A stretch of DNA of 64,000 bases from Zingiber officinale (lineage: Eukaryota; Streptophyta; Magnoliopsida; Zingiberales; Zingiberaceae): the NCBI RefSeq assembly GCF_018446385.1, contig NC_055990.1, positions 21,943,558 to 22,007,557 on the forward strand. Reading direction: 5' to 3'. Made by a program: the position numbers and the translations under genes. The notes under the pieces were generated by a model that was given only the letters and a program-made list of their open reading frames with translations, was not told where the DNA came from and made no database searches. How positions within the stretch are numbered: position 1 is the first letter of the stretch; each line of letters begins with the position of its first letter. Positions 1-13,679 of the stretch are shown here, one piece after another.

Positions 1-664
1 TCTAAAACATGCAGAGAAAGAGAAATTACATTAAGGTGGTTAGAGTTCAATGCAACAAAATGACTGTTTATCTTCGAAACATGTTGTTCCTACATAGAAG
101 TTGTTGTTTCAAGTTCATTTATAAATCAATTTGCATTATTAAGTGACAAAATTATATTTTTGGACATCTGAAAGGGTGAACTGGCCAACTATATCGTTCC
201 AAGTTTTCAAATGTTATTGTGGTTTATGATTAACCGAATCTGGTTAGATAGTAAGATAAATCCAGAATCCTTTGGATTTAAATCTGTATAATAATATCAT
301 CAAAAAGAATTTTATTTAATATTATTCCTTCCGACACAAAAAGAAATTAATATGATTTAATGTGAAAAATACTTTATTAATGTGAATGATTCATTTCAAC
401 GTGAATAATCTTATTTTAAGTAGGTGAGTTTACTTTTATTTATTACAATAATAAAATTATTAATATTGTAAAATTAAGAGTATTTTATGTATGGTTTAAT
501 ATTACCACGAACCAAAGCAAAAAGTATATATTTTTTCCTACTTAATATTTCATCTATTTCATAAAAAAACAAAGAAGGATTTTTTTTTTATTTCCATTTT
601 AAAAGTTTTATAAGGGTGAGACAATGACTTGTTTTTTTTCCTCTGAAAATTGGAACTCACTGGA
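1..664. other. A/T-rich upstream region of the PPR gene
   Basis: No coding frame or RNA gene is recognisable here. The stretch is strongly A/T-rich, with poly-T and poly-A runs around 520-640, up to the first in-frame ATG of the PPR gene. It presumably holds that gene's promoter and 5' UTR, but no single TATA box stands out from the A/T background. Confidence 0.5.
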
Positions 665-2332
665 ATGCTGGTAGTTGACCCAATTACCGCCCCCGCCAAT
701 TTCTCCGCCTTCGCAGCTCTCTCGCGCTCCTCCACTCCCTTCAACGACGTTGCTATTCGCCAACCTCTGCGGCCCCTTAGCGCCCTCCCATCGTTCGACG
801 AAACGCCGCAAAGGACCGTCCCCCACCGCGCCGCCGCCCCCACCTGGCGACGCGCTCGGGATGGGCTTCCTGACGAGGCCCTCCTCCTCTTTGGCGATGC
901 TGCCGTCTCCGGCAGCAGCCTCCGTAAACCCCAGGACCTAACCTTTTCTACCCTCCTCAACTGCTGCGCTTCACTCGGCGCCGTCCGGGAATTGCACGGC
1001 TACATGATAAGACGCACCGGAGGGAATGCTCGCACCTGCTGCTCGGAGAGCTCCCTCGTGAGTTTCTACGCTAAGTGTGGGTTTCTGTCGCAAGCACGGA
1101 AGGTGTTCGACCAAATGCCTGAAATGGATATTGTTGCCTGGGCTGTGATGCTGAAGGCCTATGCTGACGGAGGGCACTACCGGAGCGAAATGATGCACCT
1201 ATTTGTAGAGATGCTGTGCGAAGCCATCGCACCGAATTCCCACACCCTCAGTTTGATGCTGAGCAATGCTACGCCTGATCTGGGTGAGCAGCTCCATGCA
1301 TCTGCAGTGAAGTGGGCATTGGATTCTGATGCTTTTGTTGGGAGCTCCTTGGTCCATTTCTATTCTAGAAATGGGAGCCTGGGTCTCGCCCAGCTGCTGT
1401 TCGACAGAATTCCTCAAACAGATGTAGTCTGCTATAACTGTTTGATATCAAAGTATGGAAGAGCTGGGATAACAGAGGGCATCGTATCTTTGTACTCCGA
1501 AATGTGCTCGAAGGAATTGCTGCCGAATCAATCTACATTTGTTGGGCTGCTCGGCGGATGCGCACATTCTGGTTTGATCGGCCTGTCAAAGCAGTTTCAT
1601 GCTCAAGCAATCGTGCAGGGATTCGGTTTCGATGAGGTTGTCCAAGTGATCCTCGTTGATATGTACGCAAAGTGTGGCGACATTGAATCTGGTCGCACTG
1701 CCTTCGATATGTCTACCGTTAAACAGAATGTTGCTATTTGGAACTCACTAATTTGCGGCTACGGAAAGCACGGGCGCAGTCTGGAGGCCCTGCAAGTTTT
1801 TGATTTCATGGAATCTGCCTCTGTTCATCCTGATCACATTACTTTCACCTGTCTCCTATCAGCTTGCAGCCACTCGGGCTTTGCAGACGATGGACGGAGA
1901 TTGTTTTGCTCGATGCAGGAGCGATATGGAGTACCAACCAGAGAGGAGCACTATAGTTGCATGGTGGATCTCTTCGGGCGAGCCGGAATGGTGAGGGAAG
2001 CCTATGAACTTATAAGTACATCGGCATGCAAGGTAGGACCTTCTGTATGGGGTGCGCTACTCAGCGCCTGTAAACTCCATGGAGATTCAACTATCGGGGA
2101 AATTGCCGCGCAGAAGCTCTTTGAGCTAGAGCCAGAGTGCTCCGGATCATATATCGCACTGTCGAACATCTACTCTGCAGGGAAGCAGTGGCGGGAGGCG
2201 AATGCCGTCAGAGAGTTAATGGATGAAAGGAATATATCGAAAGATGCCGGTCACAGTTGGATCGAAGTTGGTGGAATGGTACACAGGTTTAGAGCAGGCA
2301 ATGGAAGCTTGGATCACAAACTGTTTGAATGA
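665..2332 (+). CDS. PPR protein, PLS class with E/E+ C-terminus
   Basis: Intronless gene for a 555-residue pentatricopeptide repeat protein. An in-frame TTG lies five codons upstream, so the first ATG at 665 was chosen. The first 90 or so residues are rich in S, A, P and R and could be an organelle transit peptide. After that come tandem 31-36-residue motifs with the usual signatures (VSFYAKCGFLSQARKVFDQM, VDMYAKCGDIESG, WNSLICGYGKHG, FTCLLSACSHSG, YSCMVDLFGRAG). The end carries the E-type block (VWGALLSACKLHGD, SYIALSNIYSAGKQW) and an E+-like tail (SWIEVGGMVHRFRAG), then stops with no DYW deaminase domain. Family members bind organellar RNA and, in the E class, usually guide C-to-U editing with a DYW domain supplied by a partner. 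The target RNA cannot be read from the sequence. Lack of introns is normal for the family. Confidence 0.93.
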   Translation: MLVVDPITAPANFSAFAALSRSSTPFNDVAIRQPLRPLSALPSFDETPQRTVPHRAAAPTWRRARDGLPDEALLLFGDAAVSGSSLRKPQDLTFSTLLNCCASLGAVRELHGYMIRRTGGNARTCCSESSLVSFYAKCGFLSQARKVFDQMPEMDIVAWAVMLKAYADGGHYRSEMMHLFVEMLCEAIAPNSHTLSLMLSNATPDLGEQLHASAVKWALDSDAFVGSSLVHFYSRNGSLGLAQLLFDRIPQTDVVCYNCLISKYGRAGITEGIVSLYSEMCSKELLPNQSTFVGLLGGCAHSGLIGLSKQFHAQAIVQGFGFDEVVQVILVDMYAKCGDIESGRTAFDMSTVKQNVAIWNSLICGYGKHGRSLEALQVFDFMESASVHPDHITFTCLLSACSHSGFADDGRRLFCSMQERYGVPTREEHYSCMVDLFGRAGMVREAYELISTSACKVGPSVWGALLSACKLHGDSTIGEIAAQKLFELEPECSGSYIALSNIYSAGKQWREANAVRELMDERNISKDAGHSWIEVGGMVHRFRAGNGSLDHKLFE

Positions 2333-2395
2333 ATTATATTTAGTTTGCGGAGACTCGACATGCACGGTGCTTGTCCATTTGTCTTAGTGTGTCAA

Positions 2396-2580
2396 AAAGG
2401 TGATTCGCTCGTCCCAATGTCTTCCCCGGTCAATACGGAGGAGGTAAATCACGGATGACTACTAGCTATTAGTGCAAATGACCAAGACATGGGGGAGATT
2501 ATGTTCGGTCACGCCGAGTTTCGATCCCAAGACCTCATGTGGCAACATCTCATGTCTTAACCATCGCACCGCCCCGAAGG
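2396..2580 (-). mobile_element. tRNA-derived SINE, copy 1
   Basis: Read on the minus strand, the head carries a Pol III box-A-like stretch (GCGATGGTTAAGAC) and a box-B-like stretch (TTGGGATCGAAACTC). A body follows that contains GTGATTTACCTCCTCCGT and ends near GAGCGAATCACCTTTTT. The order and several blocks match the copy at 55646-55857, which supports a real SINE family. A weak target duplication (TTGACA) may flank it. It lies just beyond the PPR stop codon, so it may be in that gene's 3' UTR or downstream spacer. Confidence 0.7.
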
Positions 2581-3402
2581 GACTTGTCAATTTACCTCAG
2601 GTTAATATAGATCAAGATAAATTATGGATGATTATTAATTTTTGAAATAGTAACTTACGCATAGAGATATTTATCGAGATTCAAGTTTCAGATCTTATAA
2701 TAACACCTCATTAGCCATTAAACCATCTCAAAATAACAAAACTCAACATGTATGCTTGCGCTTTGGGGCAGCAATGGTAGAATCTGCCATCTTAACAGCC
2801 CACACGGTTCACTCCTCATCTTAATTATCGAAAAATGCTAAAAGTGGAAAAAAAAAATATTAGCAGAATTAAATGAATGGGACAATATGTGTTGCTTCTT
2901 TAAAAGAATTTATTTTCATTATAATAGTTATATTTGTTTTTAATTAAATAAATTGCATTGACGTTGTTATTCTATTGTATTAGAAACTATAATTTTCTTT
3001 ACTAGAACAAATAAAAACGTAAATATCAATATTGTTGTTTGATATGTTCGATGTAGGTAAGCTAAAAAACAAAAGTTAATCCTAAGTTAGTGGTCATAAA
3101 AATTGTTATATATTTTAAAATATAATTTTACAATTCTAGAAAATTATATATATATACAATTGGTAAAATAATTCGAAAATACCTTGCAATTAAGTCCGTA
3201 GATTCGAAACCTTGCGCCTCCAGCGACCGCGTCGCAGCAGTATCAGCCGTCGGATGCAGCCAGCTCCTTCCCGATCCAGCACCAAAGAGTTCCACCAATA
3301 GGATTCCATCGTTTAACCCCCGCGATCCGAGTCGGTCATAGGAAACGATCTCGACCGTTGAAAGAGCCGAAAGGAAACACACAAATCGACCATCTCCACC
3401 GT
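2581..3402. other. Intergenic spacer before the histone gene
   Basis: A/T-rich to about 3170, then GC-richer toward the histone promoter. No gene, RNA or mobile element was recognised. The few open frames here are short, without family features, and run through the promoter. Confidence 0.5.
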
Positions 3403-3460
3403 CCAATTGGAAGTAAAATCAAAGTATCGATCCCTCGGCTCGTCGCTCCCTTTAAATACT
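3403..3460 (+). promoter_or_regulatory. Histone H3.3 core promoter
   Basis: A CCAATTGG element (3403-3410) readable as CCAAT on both strands, and a TATA-like TTTAAATA (3451-3458), lie about 70-130 bp upstream of the inferred 5'-UTR splice donor at 3530. A further CCAAT occurs at about 3295. Transcription should start near 3485. No perfect copy of the histone octamer CGCGGATC was seen, only the related CGCGATCC near 3318. That suits a replacement-type (cell-cycle-independent) H3 gene. Confidence 0.55.
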
Positions 3461-3529
3461 GCTGCGCCCCCAATTCGTACCACTTTTGGATCGTGGTCGT
3501 TCGGGGAGTTGCCTTCGGGGGAGAGAGAG

Positions 3530-5577
<2,048 letters not shown>

Positions 5578-6507
5578 TCTTTGACATTGCTGAACATGAA
5601 GTCAGTCTCCGCTGTTATCATTTTGAATGCTGTAGGAATATAATCCCGCTATGACTGCTATGTAATTGGTCTATTCAGTGGCACTATATGGTCCAGCATG
5701 TTTGTGATTGTTGCGAATATACTGATGCAGACTTACTACTCGATGTGAATTAGTTGCTTGACATTTTGTCTTTGCTTGCTTGTGTTTTTTTTTTATGATT
5801 AACATATTGGTGTGCCCAGTTGGCATATGTTTTTTTTGTCTTTATGATCCTTCTTTCAAAATGATTCAATCAAGTGTTCTTTTATATGACAATGCTAGGC
5901 ATGAAGTAGTGCATATGAAATCCAGTAATGTATCTTTTGTTCGTGTCATAGATTTGGAAATGGGTATCGTGTTTCTGATTGGTGACGATATAAGCTTGTG
6001 AAAATTTAAAGATAGGGAACATGCAACTCTGTTAATTGACAGGTCTGTTTTGTCTATTGTTTTTATGTGACGATTGTATTTTTATAAAATTTTATGTCGA
6101 GCATCTTACAGAATTCTATTGAGAGCGAAAATTGTTTGGACACGTTACAACACTAATGAACATGGCTAGACGACTGGCATGTTATGAGTTAGAGCTAAGC
6201 GAGTCATGTGTATGTGATCAAGTTCCTAACATATTGCAAATGTTATACATATGTACACAAACGAATAAGACATTTACATTTAGAAAAACAAATTTGATAG
6301 AGAAGAGAAGCGATTGAACACCAGCATCCCGTTCTGTGCATTCAACAAACAATAATTACATGTCAGACGGTGGATTTAGATGCCAGCCGTGGCAGAGCAA
6401 TAATAGCCGTATTAAAGTCTGCAGAGTCTTCTTCGTACGGACCATTTTGGCGATGACAAACGATGTCACCACGTCAAATTCCATTTTATGGACGTGCCAG
6501 ATTCGCC
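5578..6507. other. 3' flank of H3.3 and convergent spacer
   Basis: The H3.3 3' UTR and the spacer to the convergent gene that ends at 6508. T-rich; no third gene, RNA gene or transposon was recognised. Open frames at 5780-6001 and 6132-6317 lack codon bias and family features. Confidence 0.5.
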
Positions 6508-9500
6508 TTAAAGTAACTTTGAGATAACACGGCAAGAAGACCAGAAGGCAACAGTGGCTGCCTTCAGTATTGCTGGATTCTGGTAAATCCTGAAGGCAAG
6601 ATGTTATCGTCAACTACATAATGGCAAGCGATATTTGATTTCTTATATTAAGTGAAAGAAATATATAATTGATGCAACCCAGTTTATGTTAGTTGGGCTC
6701 CAAATTTGTTTACTTAAAAACAAAGGTACTGGATTCACTGAATCAGCCTTAAAGACATCAACCTATGTAAATGCTACTATATACTAGATGATAACATTTG
6801 GAGGTACCCAACAAAAACGTTAAATAATAAAACCTCCGAACACAACAAATATATTACGCCAATGAACTAATTTTTTAGGACAACCTTTCTGTAAAGTGGC
6901 AGATGATGCCGCATGATACCCTGGTTCAAGGAAAAACCAGTAAATTGAAAAAACTCCAGTGTTTAGATTAGGAGATATTTACCCTATGGCAGTGGCACCC
7001 CAAGAGGCAACATTGTAAATAACTTGGCTTCCCTCCCATGCCTTCCAGAGTCTGCTCTTCCTCTTCTTTACTGAAAATGCTTTGCAAAGAGCTATACAAC
7101 AAGAAAAAAAGGGTATTCGTTAGCAATTTTCTACACTCCAATAGTTCTTATGATGCCACGAGTACTTTTATATAACTCACCTTCTTGAAGTTGATTGGGG
7201 CTTAATTCCTACCGAATGAACAACATCATCGAATGGATTAAATGACATACCGCAGATAAAATAGATGGAAAAAGAAGCAAATACTGACTATACTTCAGTT
7301 TGAAGAGTTTTGGCATACTTTAGTTTGCTTCAGTGATAACAGGTAAGCTGCCATGAAAGATGCTATGCTGTCAACAATATCCTCTTGACTCACGAGAACA
7401 TAATCTTCATCTGAGCCATTGTCCCCATCAATGTGGTTATCTTCCCATGAGTCCGTGGCAGTAATAATGTTCCAAGATGCATTATCATCTGCTAACCAGA
7501 AAGCATATTAGTCTTTCATGGGCAATAATACAAAATAATGCAATACACATTTTCTATAATTTGAAATTTCTAAATAGAACATTGAAGAATCTGCAAACTT
7601 GGAAACAAAGAGATACTCTCTATGAGAAAGAATAGTAGGATGATTGTTACTAGATGACGAGTTATATAACCATTAATAATAAGAAAATAGAATGAAATTT
7701 TTTAATTAAGTTGTTATTTGTGTGTGACAATCAACGACCCACACCGTCCATGTAATCCATAGTAGTTGAGAGTCTTCACGTTGTATCAGTGCCTCTCAAC
7801 TACTTGCCACCATAGTAGTTGAGAGGTACTGATACAACGTGAGACTCTAAAGCCACTTTGTAGCACTAGGGACAAATCACAGATTAAAAACTCGCTAAGA
7901 GGAAATTTTAGTGAAATTGCAGAATAAATTACATGAGGGGCCGAAAGGCCCTTTTATAAAACAAAAAAAAAGGGCTAATTTCCCTAAAATATGGTCCAAC
8001 TTTACCTCGTTTATTACACCTAATAAATACATACTAATGACTTTGTAATAAAGAACCTCAAAACATTTTTATTTTACCATTCGTTTAGCATTATAACAGA
8101 CTTTTAAAACTTCAATATTTTCAAAAATGACGTTATCCATTAGGCATTTCACCTTTGATTGGCATTCATATAGGTTGGCGTACCTTGAATATTTTGAGAA
8201 ACTGAAGACTGGATATTTCCAAGCTTTTCTAAGAAGTTTGGTGATTCTACCTTTGATTTGAGGAGGGAACATAGCTGACACAACAAATGGACAATAAAGA
8301 CTATTGAAATGAAACTATGATAAAAACAACCTATGAAAAAATGTCATTCAAGAAAGAATGTCATTTCAATAACAATGAGACAGAACTAATTCTTGCTTTG
8401 AAAACGAAGAAAAAAAATCATCCCTTGATTAAAAACTTGTATAAGTGGATTCATCTTGCAAGTATCTATAAACATTTACCCATTTGTATATACAAAAATT
8501 GATCATTAAACAAATGGGCAAGGAATTATACAGAAGAATAGAAATAATTGAAACAAGTGTTGTTTCTATATCAGGAACTGATTCACATTGATTTGGCAGA
8601 ATGCTAGTACAGAAGTACAAATGCAATGGATAGGCAGTCTGAAACATACTTTTCTTGTCTCCTTGCTTAACATAAAGTTGGTTGGACTTTATTACCATAT
8701 ATTTTTGTTGCCGAGTTGGCTTTATAAATTCCAAGATAATGGTAATAATCATCACAGATATTTCAAAACAACTCAATCCTTAGTTTCAAAATGGAAAAAT
8801 CAATAGGAGTTCAATAACAACTTGCATAGGATGTAATAACAACCTGCATAGGATGTCAAACATTCTACTTCTTGACTGTAGTGCTAGCAAATGAAAACAA
8901 TAAAAAGGAAACTCTAATCTTTTATAGTTTTTTTAGCTTCATATTGTAGCAACCTTCCATTCCTGGAAAGATAATAAAAAAGGACCTTTTATTTTATATT
9001 ATGAAACAATCTCATGTCTTTTAATTTCCAGGTAGGAGGACATGGCTGAGATATTTTTTGAAAAAAAAAAATATTTTTACAATATCAAATGACTTCTCAT
9101 TCTCATACAAGTTGGGGTAGGAAGATTAGTTAGTCAGGTCTGCTGGACATTAGAAAGATGATGGAACCGTAAAGGTACATTCTGATATTACATCAACACC
9201 ACTAACCATAAAAACTTCTCATAAATAAATAAATTACTACTAAACAAGGTGATGCCAATCAGGAAGGATTCAAGGATTTAATTTGGCTGAATTTTAAATC
9301 TGAATTGTTTGGTGAATTGCCATGTCTTCTATATTTTCTTTAAGTTAGTCAATTAATTGAGATTATTGTATTTTCAGATTTACTCGCTCCATTTGGGACA
9401 ATTAATTAGAATTATTGTGATTCCTAATTTGTTTATTTCCAGTTTTATCCTATAAAAGTAGCATGTCAATATAATAATTATCTTGCAATTAAGGAAATTT

Positions 9501-10620
9501 CTACTTGCCTTTGAGAAATTTTTTTCCTATATGAGGTTGTTCATCTTGTTAGTCTGTTGTGCTATGTCACAAGAATATCTACCTTTTCATTCTTAGCAAA
9601 TTCAAATATTAGCTATGTGTATCAACAAGTTCACAATGTACAAACACTTACTATTGCAGTGGAAGACATTAGGGAAGGTAAGCAGGAAATTTCTGAATGC
9701 ATCAGCGGAAAATTATTTCAAGAACTAGTTTAAAAAATTTGACTGTTTTAAATAATGTGGTATTTCTCAGCTAAGTTTTACTATCTTAGAAGCAAAAATT
9801 CTAGCAATTTAATTAAACAAATCTGCCATGTGAAGTTCTGACACCTTCAAGTATAAGCTAAGATAGTATAAGAATTTTCAAGGGAACAAGGTAGAAGAGA
9901 AAAGTAGTGAGGAGAGAAGAAAATCAAGGAATTATAGTAATTTTCCTTTATCCACTTCCATCTATCTTGTTTACTTGGATGAATGTAAAGGAGTAAACCT
10001 TGTTTTCTGTAGCAACAAGTCTAAACTTTGTTTTCCCTCCATTTACACCCAATTTTTGTAAAATTGAAACAAAGAAATTGGATAGAATTAATTTGTTTTC
10101 CTTTTCCATCCAAGTAAAGGAGATCAAATAATAATAATTTTTTCTTTTCCTTTCCTCTTATTTCAGTCCAACTAAACACACCATTAAGAGATAGTATACA
10201 TATTATGTGATGAGTTAATCAGTTTATGCGCCTTAATTTAGATTGTACATCAAATCCAGTAAAATATTCACAATTCAATCGTACATCACCGGAAATCAGA
10301 ATTAGATTTGAGATTATTGAAATTTCCTTAATGAATCCCTCACATACCTCATCGGTTTCTAAATCCATGGCAGATCGCGATCGCCGCGGCGAACTATCCC
10401 CCTGATCCGCCGGAGCGGAAGGGTTCTGAGCTTCGGGTATGGAGATACCAGGATCCAGGTCGGGGTTCTCGAGCAATTCGAGGGCCCTCCTGCAATTTTC
10501 TAGCACGGCCTCGAGGGCCCGTCGCCTGACGCGTAAGTAGTCGTCGTTGGCTGGCGCTGGGCTAGCGGTTCGTGGATTCAAAGGAGGGGTCGCCGGGGAG
10601 GAACATTTGGCGGCATCCAT
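6508..10620 (-). CDS. Conserved plant protein of unknown function, six exons, 250 aa
   Basis: I rebuilt this gene from six minus-strand exons: 10620-10348, 8274-8184, 7488-7319, 7208-7181, 7091-6983 and 6589-6508. All borders are GT/AG, phases agree, and the total is 753 nt with the stop. The start is the first ATG in frame. The N-terminus holds a short helix-rich block (DYLRVRRRALEAVLENCRRA). Exon 2 reads LCSLLKSKVESPNFLEKLGN. Exon 3 has an acidic stretch followed by YVLVSQEDIVDSIASFMAAY. The basic KKRKSRLWKAWEG comes next, then a hydrophobic tail (IYNVASWGATAIG, IYQNPAILKAATVAFWSS, VISKLL). From memory this layout matches a small, widely conserved plant family without a known role. The hydrophobic C-terminus could anchor or dip into a membrane (inference). 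Exon 4 is a 28-nt microexon. Introns hold a hairpin at 7769-7846 and several other A/T-rich insertion-like stretches. Confidence 0.88.
7769..7846. repeat. Long foldback hairpin in intron 2
   Basis: Arms of about 34 nt (7771-7804 and 7814-7846) are near-perfect inverted copies, each including TTGTATCAGT or its complement ACTGATACAA and the AGTAGTTGAGAGG block or its complement. The loop is about 9 nt. It lies between exons 2 and 3 of the minus-strand gene and looks like a small foldback MITE or a precursor-like hairpin. Confidence 0.75.
8285..10340. other. Intron 1 of the minus-strand gene
   Basis: About 2.1 kb of A/T-rich intron, with donor GAG|GTATGTG (10347-10341) and acceptor GTGTCAG just above 8274. 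A pair of opposed TTTACTTGGATG / CATCCAAGTAAA blocks (about 9970-10130), with a CTAAACACACCATTA end near 10185, suggests a decayed hAT/Tourist-like MITE, but no matching left end was found. No other gene is seen. Confidence 0.5.
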
Positions 10621-10674
10621 GGCGATGGAGCTTGAGGGCGATTGATGGGGAGACCGAAAAGGGCTTCCAAACTG

Positions 10675-10694
10675 CCGTGCCGTGCCGTGCCGTG
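10675..10694. repeat. (CCGTG)4 microsatellite in the 5' leader
   Basis: Four perfect CCGTG units lie 55-75 nt upstream of the ATG of the minus-strand six-exon gene, within its probable 5' UTR. Confidence 0.85.
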
Positions 10695-11207
10695 TTGCCT
10701 CCGTGGTTCTATCTCCGACTCCTGCATTTTTATGAGAAATATTTACTTTCTGCCCCAAATTTACTTAAGTTTTTAAAATATACTCCTTCTTTTTTATATA
10801 TATCTAAAAGATGTACTTTAAATTTAAAAATAATATTATTTTAATACATTTAATCAAAGTTGCTCAAATATATTCAAAATTATTACAACAATAACAAAAC
10901 TTTATGGATATTTTTAATAATTGAGTTATATTTTCTATTATATGATCAGTTATATTTAAATAAATTTTAAACTAAATAACTTTAAGTCTCTTGTTGTCTA
11001 TTCGGTTATAATTTACCCCCTTATTTAAAAATTAACACTTAACTTGTTTGACTTTAAGTCAAAATGGAAAAAAAATGATAATGACAAAAATAACCCAATA
11101 AAGAGAAAAAATCTTAATTCTAAACTTTAAAAATTTGCATGTTGACCTAAACCCTAATTATAAATGTTGAAACAAAACGGCAATGACAAAAAAAAATCTA
11201 TTACTTT

Positions 11208-11975
11208 TGATCCTGTCCGAAAGTTGAGAAGACGGTTAGTTGAGAAAGTAGCTCTGGTGTTGACTGGAAGAAGACTCCGCATTGTCCTGCAAAACTATGA
11301 GCGTTAGTGTCGGGTCAAGGAAGGGGTCACCGGCATTACTCTCTGACGCTCAAATCAGTCTTCGACTCGGGCAGAAAAAATAGTAGCAATGAACAGTAGC
11401 AAAGAGCATGTAGAATAATGAAGCATCGCATATCTCCGCTTATAAATGGAGAGCTCCTTTTATTTTTATAGTGCCACTATAGTGTTTGTGCACACATCCC
11501 AAATCATATGCACATTTTCCAAAGCGTCCTAAGAAAAGAAAGTCAAAAAGTGTCTCTAACACATTTCCTTAAGCGAGCACGTAAATCTCTAATATGATAG
11601 ACTAGAAGTTTTTAAAGGACGATTTGCCTACTGGACATTCTCTATTGTCGGTGACACAACCTTTCAAAAGAGTACAATAAGACATGTACGTGGGTCCCGT
11701 ACGTTGTAGGTGGACTGAGGGCCACTCAGCCGGGATGCCATCAGCTCGGCCATGCTGAATAGAGCTATCAACCTGTTCTTCACTCGGCCTTACTGTTGTC
11801 GGAGAGGCGTATTGCGTCCGATTGGACCTAAAGTCCGATTGGCTAGGGCGGTGGACCTAATAATTTAGTATTTGGCTCTTAACCTCGACTGTAAGTGTGA
11901 AGGATGACCTCTCAGACGATCTAGTTGGCCCTTTACCGCTTTACGTCTGATCGGCTCTCAGGGTTTGTTCGACCA
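11208..11975. mobile_element. Ty3-type LTR-like segment inside the Mutator-like element
   Basis: It begins TGATCCTGTCCGAA, the same start as the gypsy LTRs at 38181 and 48128, and continues with comparable motifs (GACGCTCAA, GTCGGGTCAAGG, a TATA-like TATAAATGG at 11440). A possible right end ...GACCA at 11975 is followed by ACTTT, which matches the ACTTT at 11203-11207. This suggests a solo LTR of a related but diverged family. The right border is uncertain, since similar GC-rich sequence runs on to about 12080. Confidence 0.5.
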
Positions 11976-13679
11976 ACTTTGCCTGATCCGCACTCCACAA
12001 TCTCAAAGTCCAACTAACCCTGCGATTTTGACCATTTGGCTCTGACCTTTATGTGAGCTGGTCTTCACTGGTTTGACATCCATTAGATGTTAGTGGTTTT
12101 CGATTTATGTGTTGGATTGAGATCGCGCTAGAGGGGGGGGGGGTGAATAGCGCTTGTGGCTAATTTGTTTACGATTTAAAACTTTATCAAAGAAACGCAG
12201 CGGAATAAAATAAGAGACAACCACAGAGAGACACAGGGTATTTACTTGGTTCGGAGCCTGTGATGACTCCTACTCTAAGGCCCACGCTCATTGAGCGTTT
12301 ACGTTGGGCAACAACTAATATCGTAAAAGATATACAAAGGAAGTACAATTAATAGCAAATAAATATACCGACGACAAAAGAAATGGCAGAAATAAAACTC
12401 CAGGTCGTCGGCGTTAAGTTGTAGCTTCGTCGGAACTTCTTGTTAGCAGCCGGTTGCAGAAAGGTCACTTGGAATCTGATGCTTCTAGCTGCTGGTCGAA
12501 GAAGCCTTAAATAGATTGTTGGAGGCGCCTCCAATGTCCCATGGAGGCGCCTCAAACACAAAAGTCTATCCCTCTTCCTGCGTTTCGATAAGCCTTTGCT
12601 GCTTGCTGCTTATCCAGCCTGGAGGCACCTCAATCAACCATCTGAGGCACCTCAAAGGCAGTGTCCAAGGCGCCTCAGACTCCCTTGAGGCGCCTCCAGC
12701 TCCATTTCAAAGTCTGCTTACCCCTTTGCACCCGAGGCACCTCCAAGCTCTATGAAGGCGCCTCAGATACTGTTCATCTGAGGGAAAACCTTGTTCTTTT
12801 GTACCTGCAAGACATGTTAGCCCCAAAACACAAACATATTCTGCAAAACAAAGTTAGCACATATAAATTTATTAAATGAATTGTTCGACAGTCTCCAGAC
12901 TGTTTGGTTCTGACTTCGGATTTTCAACCAGAAACCTTAGGTCGAACCGACGCCTACTGTTCCCTCTTTCGGAGAACGCGTCCTCACCTACTCCACTCAA
13001 GAGAGTTTACCTTTTGCCAGTTCGGTCCTCTAGACCAACTGGACTTTTGCTCGGCGCTCGAGTTTTCCGGTCTTCATGTTGGACGTCCGGTCCACGACCC
13101 GTCCAGTCTTCCACCCAGTTCGCGACATCAGGATTTCAACCTAGGGTTACCGCCCCCTAGGATTTTTGCCGGAAGACCTCGATCCGCCAAGGCTTTCTAC
13201 ATAGGGTTACCACCCCCTATGACCTAGAGTTACCGTCCCCTAGGGTTTTCTACTTGTCTAACCGCAGCTAGGACTTTTGCCTAAGTACACTTAGGACTTT
13301 TCCTGCAATTCTCATTCAACATATTAGTAATCAAAACACCTTAACTTTGAACCCTTTGACATAATCAAAATATAGGTTCGATCGTCAGATGCTTCCCGCA
13401 CCAACAATCTCTCCCTTTTTGATTATGACAACATAGTTCAAAGTTAAGTAAAACATAATAGTAATTATGAAAATTTCTAACAAGAAATAGGAGCATAAGT
13501 AAGCTAAAAATATTTTAAATTACAAACACTTACTCCAAAGCTCCCCCAAGATCAAAGGTTATATATTTAAATATGTTTAAATTAAGTTTGACTTTTCTCT
13601 CCCCCTTTGACATAAATAAAAAAGAACCCAAGTAGAGAGAGGTTTGTTAAAAAAAAAGAACCCTAGATCAAAGGTTTCT

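Noticed and set aside
3128-3406. Minus-strand frame upstream of H3.3
   Set aside because: It overlaps the promoter, has no family features and ends in A/T-rich sequence.
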